Part shown: piece by piece, positions 26,435 through 34,737 of the stretch
Layout of the letters: each line of letters begins with the position of its first letter
Numbering within the stretch: position 1 is the stretch's first letter
Assembly (NCBI RefSeq): GCF_046254955.1
Contig: NZ_JBJXRG010000002.1
Location: forward strand, 124,001-188,000
Source: Qipengyuania_C sp046254955
GTDB taxonomy: Bacteria; Pseudomonadota; Alphaproteobacteria; Sphingomonadales; Sphingomonadaceae
Direction: 5' to 3'
DNA length: 64,000 nucleotides
The notes under the pieces: model-generated
Seen by the model: only the letters and a program-made list of their open reading frames with translations
Databases searched by the model: none
What the model was told of the DNA's origin: nothing
Position numbers and translations under genes: made by a program

Positions 26435-29400
26435 ATGGTCCAGGCCGAAGACGAATTTGACCAAGAGGAGTCGCAAGATCGCCGCCGGACCGGCTTGCGC
26501 CGCTGGCGCGTGCGTATCTCGTTGGGGCTGCTCGTCATTCTGCTGGGCATTTTTGCCTACGGTTGGACCCAGCGAGAGCGAATTGCGGACAACTACATTG
26601 TCGAAGAACTCGAGGCCCTGGGCCTTGATGCCACTTACGATATCGAGTCGATCGGTGCGGCCGAACAGGTTCTCACCAATCTCGTGATCGGTGTCCCCGA
26701 AACACCCGACTTTACCGCGGAGCGGGTCACGGTGTTCCTCAATTACACTTGGGGGATCCCAACGATCGGCCGGGTAGAGCTGGTCAGACCGCGCTTGTAC
26801 GGCACGTATCGCAATGGGGAACTGAGCTTCGGCAACCTCGATTCGGTGATCTTTGCCGACTCCGGCACAGCGCCGCAATTGCCTGATCTCGACTTGCTGG
26901 TGGTGGACGGCCGAGGGTTCCTTGATACCGAAATTGGGCCAGTTGGCCTGTTTCTGGAGGGCGAGGGTGAACTGGATAGCGGCTTTTCCGGCGAACTCGC
27001 CGCGACCGCACCAGTCCTTGCCTTCGATAAATGTCGCGCCACGGGCGCCTCGATCTTTGGAGCGTTGACGACCAATGCGCACAAGCCGCGTTTTGAAGGG
27101 CCATTGCGATTGGCTCGCCTGGCTTGTCCCGAGCAGGAGTTGGCGCTGCAGGACCTCGCGATCCAGGCAATCATGGACGGCGATCCAGAACTGTCCGGCT
27201 TCGATGCCAAGGCCACGATCCGGTCCGCATCAATCAATATGGCCGGGATCGCAGCTAGCAGTGCGCGCGGCTCAATTGATGGCTTTTATCGCGATGAGCG
27301 CCTAAATTCGGATCTATCGCTCGATCTCCGCACAGTCGCGCATGAAATGGTCGCGCTCGAACGGCTGGCGGCCAACGGGAACATCCGGGCGAATGCCGGG
27401 TTCGAGCAAGTTGAACTGCAAATGGACCTTGCCGGGGAGGGTGCACGTCTCGGCAATGCTGCGACGCAGGGCCTAGCCGAGATTGAGCGCAGCGCCCGCG
27501 ACAATTTGCTCGCACCACTGCTTGCCAAGTTCCGGAGCGCATTTGAGCGGGAGGCGAGCGGCAGCCGGTTTACCGCACAACTGACCGCGCGGCGGACGGA
27601 CGGGAATTCAAGCCTAGTGGTGCCCGAAGCCCGCCTCGTCAGCGCCGATGGTGGGCCATTGCTTTCGATTTCCAGACTGCAGCTGAGCAGTGACGGTGAA
27701 GGCGTTCCCCGCGCACAGGGCAATTTCACATTTGGCGGGGACGGCCTGCCTCGGATTTCGGGGCGGATGGAGCAACGCGGCACGCGCAATCCTGTCCTGC
27801 GCATGAAAATGGAGGAATACAGCGCGGGAGAATCGTCCCTGGCGGTTCCGGAGATCGTCATCGCGCAATCGGACCGAGGACAACTGGGCTTTGCCGGATC
27901 GGTTGTTGCGAGTGGCCCGCTTCCCGGCGGGATGGCGCGCGAATTGCGGATCCCGATAGATGGACTCTATTCCGATCGTGCGGGGCTGATGCTGTGGCGG
28001 CGTTGCACCCCGATTGAATTCGACAGGCTGGAGCTGGCCAACCTCTCGCTTGCCGGCAACGGCCTTAGGCTCTGTCCAAGCACCTCCGGTGCAATTTTGA
28101 GAAGCGGCGGAAGCGGGATGCGCATCGCAGCTGGCGCCCCTTCGCTCGACCTGTCCGGGCACGTGGGCGACACACCCATCACAATCCGCAGCGGCCCTGT
28201 CGGCTTTGCCTATCCCGGGGCTATGACCGCGCGAGACCTCGACATTGTCCTTGGTCCCGGCAGCGAAGCTTCCCGTTTCAAGGTGACCAACCTTGATGCG
28301 AAACTGGGCGAGGATGTGACCGGGAGTTTCGACGAGGCCGATATTCGCCTGTTCGCGGTTCCGATGAACCTGCTCAATGCGGCGGGGCAATGGAGCTTTG
28401 CCGACGGCGAGCTTTCAATCGAGGGCGGCAGTTTCCGCCTAGTCGATCGCGAAGAAGAAGCGCGGTTCAATCCGCTGATTGCCCGGAATGGCAGACTTAC
28501 CTTGGTCGACAATCGGATCACGGCCTTTGCCACACTCCGCGAGCCGGCCAGCGACCGTGCTGTGACCGATGTCGCCATCGTCCACAACCTGGAAAGCGGC
28601 ACAGGCCACGCGGATATCGAGGTCGATGGATTGCAATTCGACAAGGCGCTGCAGCCTGACGATCTGACACCGCGCGCACTGGGAGTGATCGCTAACGCGA
28701 ATGGCACTGTTACCGGAACGGGCCGGATCGAGTGGAGCGACGAGGAAGTAACCAGCAATGGCTCATTCTCATCTGATGGGCTCGATTTCGCTGCCGCTTT
28801 CGGACCGGTCGAGGGCGCTAGCGGTACGGTGGAGTTCGTCGACCTGATCAACCTGACGACTGCGCCTGGGCAAACCCTCAAGGTTGCATCGATCAACCCG
28901 GGTATTGAGATTTTCGACGGCGAGATCGAATTCAACCTCAAGGACGGCACCGCATTGTCTCTTGCAGGCGGAACATGGCCGTTCCTGGGCGGTACACTGA
29001 CTATCCAGCCGGTAGATCTTAATTTGGGCGCAGATGAAGTCCGCAGATATATCCTCATGGTCACGGGGATGGAGTCGAGCCAGTTTGTGGAGCGAATGGA
29101 ACTGGGCAACATCAGCGCGACCGGTCTTTTCGACGGGACGATCCCGCTGGTGTTCGACGAGGACGGCAATGGCCGGATCGAAGGTGGGCTTCTGATTGCA
29201 CGTCCGCCCGGTGGAAATCTCTCTTATGTCGGCGAGCTTACCTACGAAGACCTTTCGGCAATTGCCAATTTCGCTTTCGATGCGCTGCGGTCGCTTGATT
29301 ACAGCGAAATGGAAGTGCGCATGGATGGTTCGCTGACCGGAGAGATCGTTACCCGCATTCGATTTAACGGCGTCAAACAAGGCGAGGGCGCCAGATCGAA

Positions 29401-29665
29401 TATCCTCACCAGGCGGATCGCGAAGTTGCCTATTCGTTTTAACATCAACATCAGCGCGCCGTTCTACCAGCTCATCACCAGCCTCAAGGCCATGTACGAT
29501 CCTGCGTTCGTGCGTGATCCGCGCGAACTGGGACTTTTGTCCGATGACGGTATCCGCCTACAGCGCTCGGTGACCGGCAGCGAAGTGCGCGATCAGGTCA
29601 CGACATCGGATATCCTTCCGGATGAACCGCCCATTCAGAGCCCAGAAAGCGAGAACTCTCTATGA
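26435..29665 (+). CDS. ydbH: YdbH-like AsmA-family intermembrane protein
   Basis: A 1076-residue protein with one N-terminal transmembrane helix (about 29-44) followed by a long repetitive beta-rich region, as in AsmA-family lipid-transport bridges. In E. coli, YdbH is redundant with TamB and YhdP in phospholipid transport to the outer membrane. It works with the lipoprotein YnbE, and the small protein YdbL limits the complex. The same three genes follow here in order, so the identification rests mainly on synteny and architecture. The ATG at 26435 is chosen for the cytoplasmic N-terminus MVQAEDEFDQ. ynbE overlaps its stop by 4 bases (ATGA). Confidence 0.85.
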   Translation: MVQAEDEFDQEESQDRRRTGLRRWRVRISLGLLVILLGIFAYGWTQRERIADNYIVEELEALGLDATYDIESIGAAEQVLTNLVIGVPETPDFTAERVTVFLNYTWGIPTIGRVELVRPRLYGTYRNGELSFGNLDSVIFADSGTAPQLPDLDLLVVDGRGFLDTEIGPVGLFLEGEGELDSGFSGELAATAPVLAFDKCRATGASIFGALTTNAHKPRFEGPLRLARLACPEQELALQDLAIQAIMDGDPELSGFDAKATIRSASINMAGIAASSARGSIDGFYRDERLNSDLSLDLRTVAHEMVALERLAANGNIRANAGFEQVELQMDLAGEGARLGNAATQGLAEIERSARDNLLAPLLAKFRSAFEREASGSRFTAQLTARRTDGNSSLVVPEARLVSADGGPLLSISRLQLSSDGEGVPRAQGNFTFGGDGLPRISGRMEQRGTRNPVLRMKMEEYSAGESSLAVPEIVIAQSDRGQLGFAGSVVASGPLPGGMARELRIPIDGLYSDRAGLMLWRRCTPIEFDRLELANLSLAGNGLRLCPSTSGAILRSGGSGMRIAAGAPSLDLSGHVGDTPITIRSGPVGFAYPGAMTARDLDIVLGPGSEASRFKVTNLDAKLGEDVTGSFDEADIRLFAVPMNLLNAAGQWSFADGELSIEGGSFRLVDREEEARFNPLIARNGRLTLVDNRITAFATLREPASDRAVTDVAIVHNLESGTGHADIEVDGLQFDKALQPDDLTPRALGVIANANGTVTGTGRIEWSDEEVTSNGSFSSDGLDFAAAFGPVEGASGTVEFVDLINLTTAPGQTLKVASINPGIEIFDGEIEFNLKDGTALSLAGGTWPFLGGTLTIQPVDLNLGADEVRRYILMVTGMESSQFVERMELGNISATGLFDGTIPLVFDEDGNGRIEGGLLIARPPGGNLSYVGELTYEDLSAIANFAFDALRSLDYSEMEVRMDGSLTGEIVTRIRFNGVKQGEGARSNILTRRIAKLPIRFNINISAPFYQLITSLKAMYDPAFVRDPRELGLLSDDGIRLQRSVTGSEVRDQVTTSDILPDEPPIQSPESENSL

Positions 29666-29922
29666 ATCATGTTCAATTGACCGGAGCCGGAAGGGCTGCA
29701 AAGGCATTGCAAATGCTGCTTGCGCGCCCCAGAAATGGCTCAAATTGGGCAATTTTGCCGCTGCTGATGGCAGGAACGATCGCGTTGACAGGGTGTATTT
29801 CGGTGAATGCTCCGGAAGAACCGATCGTGATCGAGCTTAATATCAACATCCGGCAGGAAGTGATTTATCGCCTCGCAGAGGATGCGGGCGATACGATTGA
29901 AGATAATGCGGATATTTTCTGA
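29662..29922 (+). CDS. ynbE: YnbE-like lipoprotein
   Basis: An 86-residue lipoprotein with a lipobox LTGC (cysteine at 45) and mature segment IELNINIRQEVIYRL. In E. coli YnbE is an outer-membrane lipoprotein whose short strand pairs with YdbH to form a bridge across the periplasm. The mature part here, about 41 residues, is close to the E. coli size. The N-terminal 44 residues are long for a signal peptide; an internal ATG at 29713 (M18) would give a more usual length. The annotated ATG overlaps the ydbH stop by 4 bases and ydbL overlaps its stop by one base. Confidence 0.82.
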   Translation: MNHVQLTGAGRAAKALQMLLARPRNGSNWAILPLLMAGTIALTGCISVNAPEEPIVIELNINIRQEVIYRLAEDAGDTIEDNADIF

Positions 29923-30326
29923 TGGGAAATGATATGACGACAGCATTCAGGAAACCGGCACTGGCGATTGCGCTGGTAGCGACCGCAATTGGCGGTCTGG
30001 CCACTGTTGCCTATGCCCAGCGTGATCCGGCTTACGAAGCTGCTCGCTCTTCGGGCGCGGTCGGCGAAAAGATGGACGGATATCTTGGTATCGTTGGTTC
30101 CGCTTCGCCTGATCTGCAACGCCTGGTGGACGACATCAATATCAAGCGCCGGGCGGTCTATGCGGAGCGTGCGCAGGCCGCGAGTGCCACCCTCGAAGAG
30201 TACGCACTGACGGCAGGTTGCATTGCGATTTCGCGTACTGTGCCGGGCGAGAAATACCAGGCACCTGACGGTACCTGGCAGACCCGGACCAGTGCTCCGC
30301 CGCTGCGCGATCCGCGCTGCCCGTAA
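29922..30326 (+). CDS. ydbL: YdbL-like DUF1318 protein
   Basis: A DUF1318 protein of 134 residues with a signal peptide and the family region ARSSGAVGEKMDGYLGIV. In E. coli YdbL controls how much YnbE is stacked with YdbH. A second ATG at 29934 is equally possible, and the first starts on the last base of the ynbE stop. It completes the ydbH-ynbE-ydbL set and is followed by a terminator. Confidence 0.85.
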   Translation: MGNDMTTAFRKPALAIALVATAIGGLATVAYAQRDPAYEAARSSGAVGEKMDGYLGIVGSASPDLQRLVDDINIKRRAVYAERAQAASATLEEYALTAGCIAISRTVPGEKYQAPDGTWQTRTSAPPLRDPRCP

Positions 30327-30352
30327 TCCGTCTAATCCACAGACCAAACAAG

Positions 30353-30387
30353 GCGGCGTTGCCCATCATAAGGCGGCGCCGCTTTTT
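30353..30387 (+). terminator. Terminator after ydbL
   Basis: A 6-bp GC stem gcggcg/cgccgc with an 18-base loop, followed by five T (30383-30387). It separates the ydbH operon from the ATP synthase operon. Confidence 0.7.
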
Positions 30388-30411
30388 CATGCTGCAATGC
30401 CGCACACGCGG

Positions 30412-30440
30412 TTGACTCGCTAGGGCGGGGTGCCTAAGGG
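30412..30440 (+). promoter_or_regulatory. Promoter of the atp (Fo) operon
   Basis: TTGACT (30412-30417) and TAAGGG (30435-30440) are 17 bases apart, with CC just before the -10. The -35 is strong; the -10 is weak against the consensus but fits the CTA pattern seen at other promoters here. The start of atpI is about 70 bases further on. Confidence 0.45.
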
Positions 30441-30513
30441 CAGCGCAGTTTCGGCCGGGGCCTCTCGACCGTGCAGAAATTCAACTCCCTTGAGCTGAGG
30501 AAACGCTTCCATC

Positions 30514-30840
30514 GTGGCCAACGATCCCGACACCTCACAGGTTGACGAGGACCCGGCTATCGACTCGCTTGAGGCGCGGATTGCCAAGGCTCGGGCTGAG
30601 GAAGATCGACGTACCGGTAAGGACAAGGAACTGATGGGCCAGGTCCATGCCTCGGCAATGTCGGTTGCCTCGACCATGGTGGGCTATCCGCTGGGCGGCA
30701 TTATCATCGGTTGGTTTCTCGACCAGCTGTTCGGAACGCTGCCCTGGCTAACGATTACGATGATGTTTTTGGCATTCATCGGCGCATGCATTCATGTGGT
30801 GCGCATGAACTCGAACAAGTCCGCGGACGCGGAAGACTAA
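30514..30840 (+). CDS. atpI: ATP synthase assembly protein subunit I
   Basis: AtpI aids assembly of the Fo c-ring. The 108 residues have a charged N-terminal half and two transmembrane segments at roughly 53-71 and 76-95, a layout typical of the AtpI/AtpQ family. The start is a GTG with AGGAA about 11 bases upstream. atpB begins 18 bases after its stop. Confidence 0.9.
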   Translation: MANDPDTSQVDEDPAIDSLEARIAKARAEEDRRTGKDKELMGQVHASAMSVASTMVGYPLGGIIIGWFLDQLFGTLPWLTITMMFLAFIGACIHVVRMNSNKSADAED

Positions 30841-30858
30841 TTAGGGATCGCAAGAGCA

Positions 30859-31635
30859 GTGGCAGCTGAAGCGAAAATTGATCCGATGCACCAGTTCGAG
30901 ATCGCGCCGGTTGGCGGCGGCGAACTCGTGGCATCTCCTTTTGTCCTGACCAACTCGGCAATGTGGATGCTGATCTCGCTGGCCGTGATTCTGCTGTTCA
31001 TGTGGGGCGGAACACGCCGCGCTGTTGTGCCCGGTCGCTGGCAGGCTGCGGTCGAGATCGTGACCGATTTCGTTGGCGACATCACGCGCTCGTCGATTGG
31101 ACCGGAAGGTCGCAAATACCTTCCTTGGGTTTTCACAAGTTTCATCTTTATTCTCGCCGCAAACTGGCTCGGCTCCATGCCCTTTGCCGTTTTCGGCCTC
31201 AAGCCGTTCACCGTCACCAGCCACTTCACCATCACCGGCATCATGAGCATCATCAGCTTTGCCATCGTGCTGGGTGTTGGTTTCTGGAAGCACAAGCTTC
31301 ACTTTCTTTCGCTGTTCGTTCCCAAGGGCGCACCGCTTCCACTGCAGATATTTATGGCGCCGATCGAGTTCATCTCGTTCATGGTCCGCCCCTTCAGTCT
31401 CGGCCTGCGTCCCTTCGTGGCGATGTTTGCCGGCCACATCCTGCTCAAGGTCTTCGGTTACTTCATCGTACAGGGCCTGATGGCAGAGAGTGCTATGGGC
31501 GGTTTCGTCGCGTTCCTCTGCTTCCTGTTCATCGTATTCATGAGCGGCCTCGAGCTGCTGGTGGGCGCAATCCAGGCTTACGTTTTCGCACTGCTGACAG
31601 CGATCTATATCAACGACGCAGTCAATCTTCACTAA
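30859..31635 (+). CDS. atpB: F0F1 ATP synthase subunit A
   Basis: The a subunit forms the proton half-channels against the c-ring. 258 residues is usual. The essential arginine is R184 in FSLGLRPFVAMFAGH, corresponding to E. coli R210. The flanking residues differ from the common LRLFxNM: here LRPFVAM, with proline after the arginine and alanine where asparagine is usual. The start is GTG. Confidence 0.97.
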   Translation: MAAEAKIDPMHQFEIAPVGGGELVASPFVLTNSAMWMLISLAVILLFMWGGTRRAVVPGRWQAAVEIVTDFVGDITRSSIGPEGRKYLPWVFTSFIFILAANWLGSMPFAVFGLKPFTVTSHFTITGIMSIISFAIVLGVGFWKHKLHFLSLFVPKGAPLPLQIFMAPIEFISFMVRPFSLGLRPFVAMFAGHILLKVFGYFIVQGLMAESAMGGFVAFLCFLFIVFMSGLELLVGAIQAYVFALLTAIYINDAVNLH

Positions 31636-31668
31636 ACAACCAACGATTTTTCCAACGGAGTTAGAATA

Positions 31669-31896
31669 ATGGATCTTGCATCTGCACAGGTGATCGGCGC
31701 GGGTCTCGCAGCAATCGGTATCGGCGCAGCCGCGACCGGCGTGGGCAGCGTCTTCGGCAACTACCTTCAAGGCGCTCTGCGCAATCCTGGTGCCGCCGGA
31801 GGCGAGCGTATCTGGATGTTCGTCGGCTTTGCTGCTGCCGAACTTCTTGGCCTGATCGCATTCGCCGTCGCCATGATCATCCTGTTCGCTCGTTGA
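31669..31896 (+). CDS. atpE: F0F1 ATP synthase subunit C
   Basis: The c-ring proteolipid, 75 residues and two hydrophobic helices joined by the polar loop ALRNPGA. The proton-binding carboxylate is E58 in FAAAELLGLIAF. The residues around E58 show no obvious sodium-binding signature, so this is most likely a proton-type ring. It is preceded by ACGGAG. Confidence 0.97.
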   Translation: MDLASAQVIGAGLAAIGIGAAATGVGSVFGNYLQGALRNPGAAGGERIWMFVGFAAAELLGLIAFAVAMIILFAR

Positions 31897-31940
31897 GCGA
31901 TAAGGACCCCAGGCGCGTTACTCGATCGTAAGAGGCCCCA

Positions 31941-32435
31941 ATGCCCCAACTTGACCAGTTGGCCTTAGCCTACCAGTCCCAATGGTTCTGGCTGGCCCTC
32001 GTGCTCGGCACGATCTTCATTGTCGTGGGAATGTGGATTGTTCCCCGCGTCGAGAAGACCGTGGACGATCGCGATTCTTCTATCGAAGCCGACCTAGCCG
32101 AGGCGCAGCGTCTTCAGGACGAGGCCGAAGCCAGCGAGGAAGCCTGGCGAGCGAAGGTCAACGAGGCGCGTGCTGATGCGCAGTCTGTGATGGCTGAGGC
32201 AAAGGCGAAAGCACAGGCCGATATCGAAAAGAAGGTTGGCAAGGCAGATAAGGAAATCGCCGTGACTACCGAGGCCGCAGAGGCCGAGCTCGATGCCGCG
32301 CGTGCCGCAGCCTTGACAGAGATTGAGGAAGTGGCCGCACAGGCTGCCAAAGATATTGTGGCCAAACTGACCGGCGCGGAAGTGTCCGAGGCTGAAGCCC
32401 GCCAAGCGGTTACAGGAGCGTTCGCAAATGCATGA
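31941..32435 (+). CDS. F0F1 ATP synthase subunit B' (b')
   Basis: A 164-residue peripheral-stalk subunit, with one N-terminal transmembrane helix (about 14-33) and a long alanine/glutamate/lysine coiled coil. Alphaproteobacteria make a heterodimeric stalk from b and b'; this first copy is b'. It overlaps the second by 8 bases. Its symbol varies between atpF' and atpX. Confidence 0.9.
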   Translation: MPQLDQLALAYQSQWFWLALVLGTIFIVVGMWIVPRVEKTVDDRDSSIEADLAEAQRLQDEAEASEEAWRAKVNEARADAQSVMAEAKAKAQADIEKKVGKADKEIAVTTEAAEAELDAARAAALTEIEEVAAQAAKDIVAKLTGAEVSEAEARQAVTGAFANA

Positions 32436-32961
32436 TCTCCTGCTCACGATGGTCGGCGCCGGTGACGAATTTGTCGAGCCCAAGGCATTCGGCTTTATCT
32501 CGCCGGGTGTAGCCGTTGCGCTTGCGATGGTGGTTGTGCTGCTGATTATGTGGCGCGTTGGCGTGCCAGCTATGGTCGCAGCCGCGCTCGATCAGCGCAT
32601 CGCGGACATCAAGAAGCAGCTCGACGAAGCGAAGCAGCTTCGCGCGGAAGCCGAAGCGCTGAAAGCGGAATACGAGAAGAAAGCCAAGGCTGCCGATGGC
32701 GAATTGGCCGAACTCAAATCGAGCGCCGAGAAACAGGCCAAAGACATCGTCGCCAAGGCCAAGGTCGATGCCAAGAACATGGTCGAACGCCGCAAGCAGA
32801 TGGCCGAAGAGAAGATCACAGCAGCAGAACGCGCGGCGATCGAAGAACTTCGCGATCGGGCTGCCAAGGCAGCTGCGGAGGCTGCGCGTGGTCTGATCGT
32901 GGACAAGCTTGGCGCCGATGCTGACAGCAAACTAGTGGATGAGACAATCCAGAATATTTGA
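32428..32961 (+). CDS. atpF: F0F1 ATP synthase subunit B (b)
   Basis: The second stalk subunit, 177 residues with a transmembrane helix (about 28-44) and a coiled coil. It pairs with b' to hold the F1 head. It is the last gene of the Fo operon, as in other alphaproteobacteria where the F1 genes are elsewhere, and is followed by a strong terminator. Confidence 0.93.
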   Translation: MHDLLLTMVGAGDEFVEPKAFGFISPGVAVALAMVVVLLIMWRVGVPAMVAAALDQRIADIKKQLDEAKQLRAEAEALKAEYEKKAKAADGELAELKSSAEKQAKDIVAKAKVDAKNMVERRKQMAEEKITAAERAAIEELRDRAAKAAAEAARGLIVDKLGADADSKLVDETIQNI

Positions 32962-32987
32962 TCGTTTTCCTAGCGGTTTCGAAATCG

Positions 32988-33013
32988 GGGCGGTCCTGCG
33001 GGCCGCCCTTTTT
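32988..33013 (+). terminator. Rho-independent terminator of the Fo operon
   Basis: A 6-bp GC stem gggcgg/ccgccc (extended by a T-G and a C-G pair) with a 5-base loop, followed by five T. It lies 27 bases after the atpF stop. Confidence 0.85.
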
Positions 33014-33123
33014 CGTGGTGGTGTTGATCGTGGACTAGACCACTCAGCGAGAGGTGTCGCGGTGGCGGCGCGCTGGTTGATCGGGATTTTCAAAGGGCTT
33101 GGCATCCAGTTCAGAAATGCTAA

Positions 33124-33138
33124 TGCGAGGCATTCGCA
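33124..33138. promoter_or_regulatory. Possible Fur-type operator
   Basis: A near-palindromic 15-base site tgcgaggcattcgca, with inverted arms tgcga and tcgca, 58 bases before the PepSY gene start. It resembles Fur boxes in 7-1-7 form. PepSY membrane genes often belong to iron-uptake regulons, which makes iron control plausible; it is not demonstrated. Confidence 0.4.
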
Positions 33139-33195
33139 ACCAAAACATTCACCTCTCATGCCAAAGCAACTTCTCCTGATTGGATAACAAATCCC

Positions 33196-33753
33196 ATGAA
33201 CCGTGCCTTCCTGACGAAACTCCATCTTGCGCTTGCCGCTTTCATGTTTCCGGCAGTGTTGATGTTCCTGGTGACAGGAGCGCTCTACACCTGGGGCAAC
33301 AAGGGGGAATGGCACGAGGAAAGCGCAGTGGTTGAACTTTCGCAGCCGCTCGCGGATCAGTCGGAAGGCGACATCACGTCCTTGGCCGTGCAGCAGCTGG
33401 TCGAACGCGATCTTCCAATTCCTAGTGGGGCACTAACAGTCGAAACGGGCGAGGGCGCGTCGCTGACATGGAACGGTGCGCGGAGCGAGATCGAGCTGAA
33501 GTCGGCCGAAAACCCGCTAGCTGCTCAGGCGACGATCCGCGAAGCGAGCTTCCATCGCTGGCTGGTCCAGCTTCACAAGGCCAAGGGTAGCACCTTCTTC
33601 AAGGTCTACGCGACCGCCCTTGCCGTGGTGCTGTTCCTGCTGGTCGCCAGTGGGCTGGTGATGGGCATGCAGTCCAAGCCAATGCGTCGGCTAACCCTAA
33701 CTAGCGGTGCGGTCGGTGTGCTCGCCTTCGGCGGGTTTGTCGCGCTCGGCTAG
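33196..33753 (+). CDS. PepSY-associated transmembrane protein
   Basis: A 185-residue inner-membrane protein with an N-terminal membrane segment (about 10-29), a periplasmic region of about 100 residues, and two C-terminal helices, in the arrangement of PepSY-associated TM proteins. HRWLVQLHKAK lies before the second helix and contains the conserved histidines. Such proteins are frequently found with TonB-dependent siderophore receptors or as reductase-like partners, but none is next to it here. The stop overlaps the convergent oxidoreductase gene by 3-4 bases. Confidence 0.75.
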   Translation: MNRAFLTKLHLALAAFMFPAVLMFLVTGALYTWGNKGEWHEESAVVELSQPLADQSEGDITSLAVQQLVERDLPIPSGALTVETGEGASLTWNGARSEIELKSAENPLAAQATIREASFHRWLVQLHKAKGSTFFKVYATALAVVLFLLVASGLVMGMQSKPMRRLTLTSGAVGVLAFGGFVALG

Positions 33754-34730
33754 GCACCCGGCTCGAACACCACTTTCCCGACCAGTTCGCGGTTCGCCAT
33801 TGCGTCGAAACCTTCGCGCCACTGGCTGAGCGGCAAGGTCCGATCGATAACCGGCGAGATTTTGCCCGCTGCGGCGAGCTTGCCGAGTTCTGCCGAAACG
33901 ACCTCGCCGCGCTCCGGGAAACGCCGGACATATTCGCCGGCCCGGACGCCCACGACCGAGAACCCCTTTATCAGCGGTATATTGGTCGCGATTTCCGCGA
34001 TCCGGCCCGAGGTAAAGCCAATCACTTGCAATTGACCGCCGAAGGTCACGCAGCGGGAGCTTTCGTCAAACACATCTCCGCCTACTGGATCATGGACGAT
34101 ATCGCACAAGCGGCCATCGGTAAGCTCGACTATTTTTTCTCGAAAACGCCCTTCGGCCAGCAAGGTCGCATCGGGCGACACCGCCTCCGCAATGCGCGGC
34201 AACTTTTCTTCGACGCCTGAGCTGGCAAAAACCCGCGCTCCGAGCGCCTTAGCCAAGTCGCAGGCGGCAAGACCGACCCCGCCGCTGGCACCGTGCACCA
34301 GTACCGTCTGCCTCTCTTCCAGCTGCCCAATCTCGACCAGTGAGACATAGGCCGTGCTGTAGGCTGCTCCGAAAGCAGCGGCTTGGGCGAAATCGAAGCC
34401 TTGCGGAATGGGTTTGAGGTTCTTAGCGGGTAACGAGACGAACTCGGCAAAGCTGCCTATCTTCGCGCCGCCCATCACCAGGTCGCCCGCTTGGAAGCCG
34501 CTGTTTGCCTCTGCTTCAATCACCTCGCCCGCCATCTCCAGCCCCGAGACGAAAGGCGGTTCCGGCTTGAATTGATATTTCCCCTGCGTCATCAGCAGGT
34601 CAGGGAAGTTGAGCGAAGCAGCACGCACACAAACCAGCACTTCGCCCGGCTTGCGCTGCGGCACGGCGGCATCGACGAGCTCTACTCCGGACAGGTCGTC
34701 CGACAGCTTGGTAACCTGCAACGCCTGCAT
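33750..34730 (-). CDS. NAD(P)H:quinone oxidoreductase-like zinc-independent alcohol dehydrogenase
   Basis: A medium-chain dehydrogenase/reductase of 326 residues. The coenzyme loop is VLVHGASGGVGLAACDLA. The absence of the cysteine/histidine ligands of zinc alcohol dehydrogenases points to quinone-oxidoreductase type members. The catalytic substrate is unknown. The ATG at 34730 (MQALQVTKLS) lies 7 bases after the gloB stop; the longer frame would run into gloB. It is the third gene of a GFA-gloB-oxidoreductase run. Confidence 0.82.
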   Translation of the reverse strand: MQALQVTKLSDDLSGVELVDAAVPQRKPGEVLVCVRAASLNFPDLLMTQGKYQFKPEPPFVSGLEMAGEVIEAEANSGFQAGDLVMGGAKIGSFAEFVSLPAKNLKPIPQGFDFAQAAAFGAAYSTAYVSLVEIGQLEERQTVLVHGASGGVGLAACDLAKALGARVFASSGVEEKLPRIAEAVSPDATLLAEGRFREKIVELTDGRLCDIVHDPVGGDVFDESSRCVTFGGQLQVIGFTSGRIAEIATNIPLIKGFSVVGVRAGEYVRRFPERGEVVSAELGKLAAAGKISPVIDRTLPLSQWREGFDAMANRELVGKVVFEPGA

Positions 34731-34737
34731 AGACTTG

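Noticed and set aside
28210..29169. A 319-codon minus-strand ORF inside ydbH
   Set aside because: It is a codon-bias shadow of the high-GC ydbH gene, rich in serine and arginine, with no recognisable domain.
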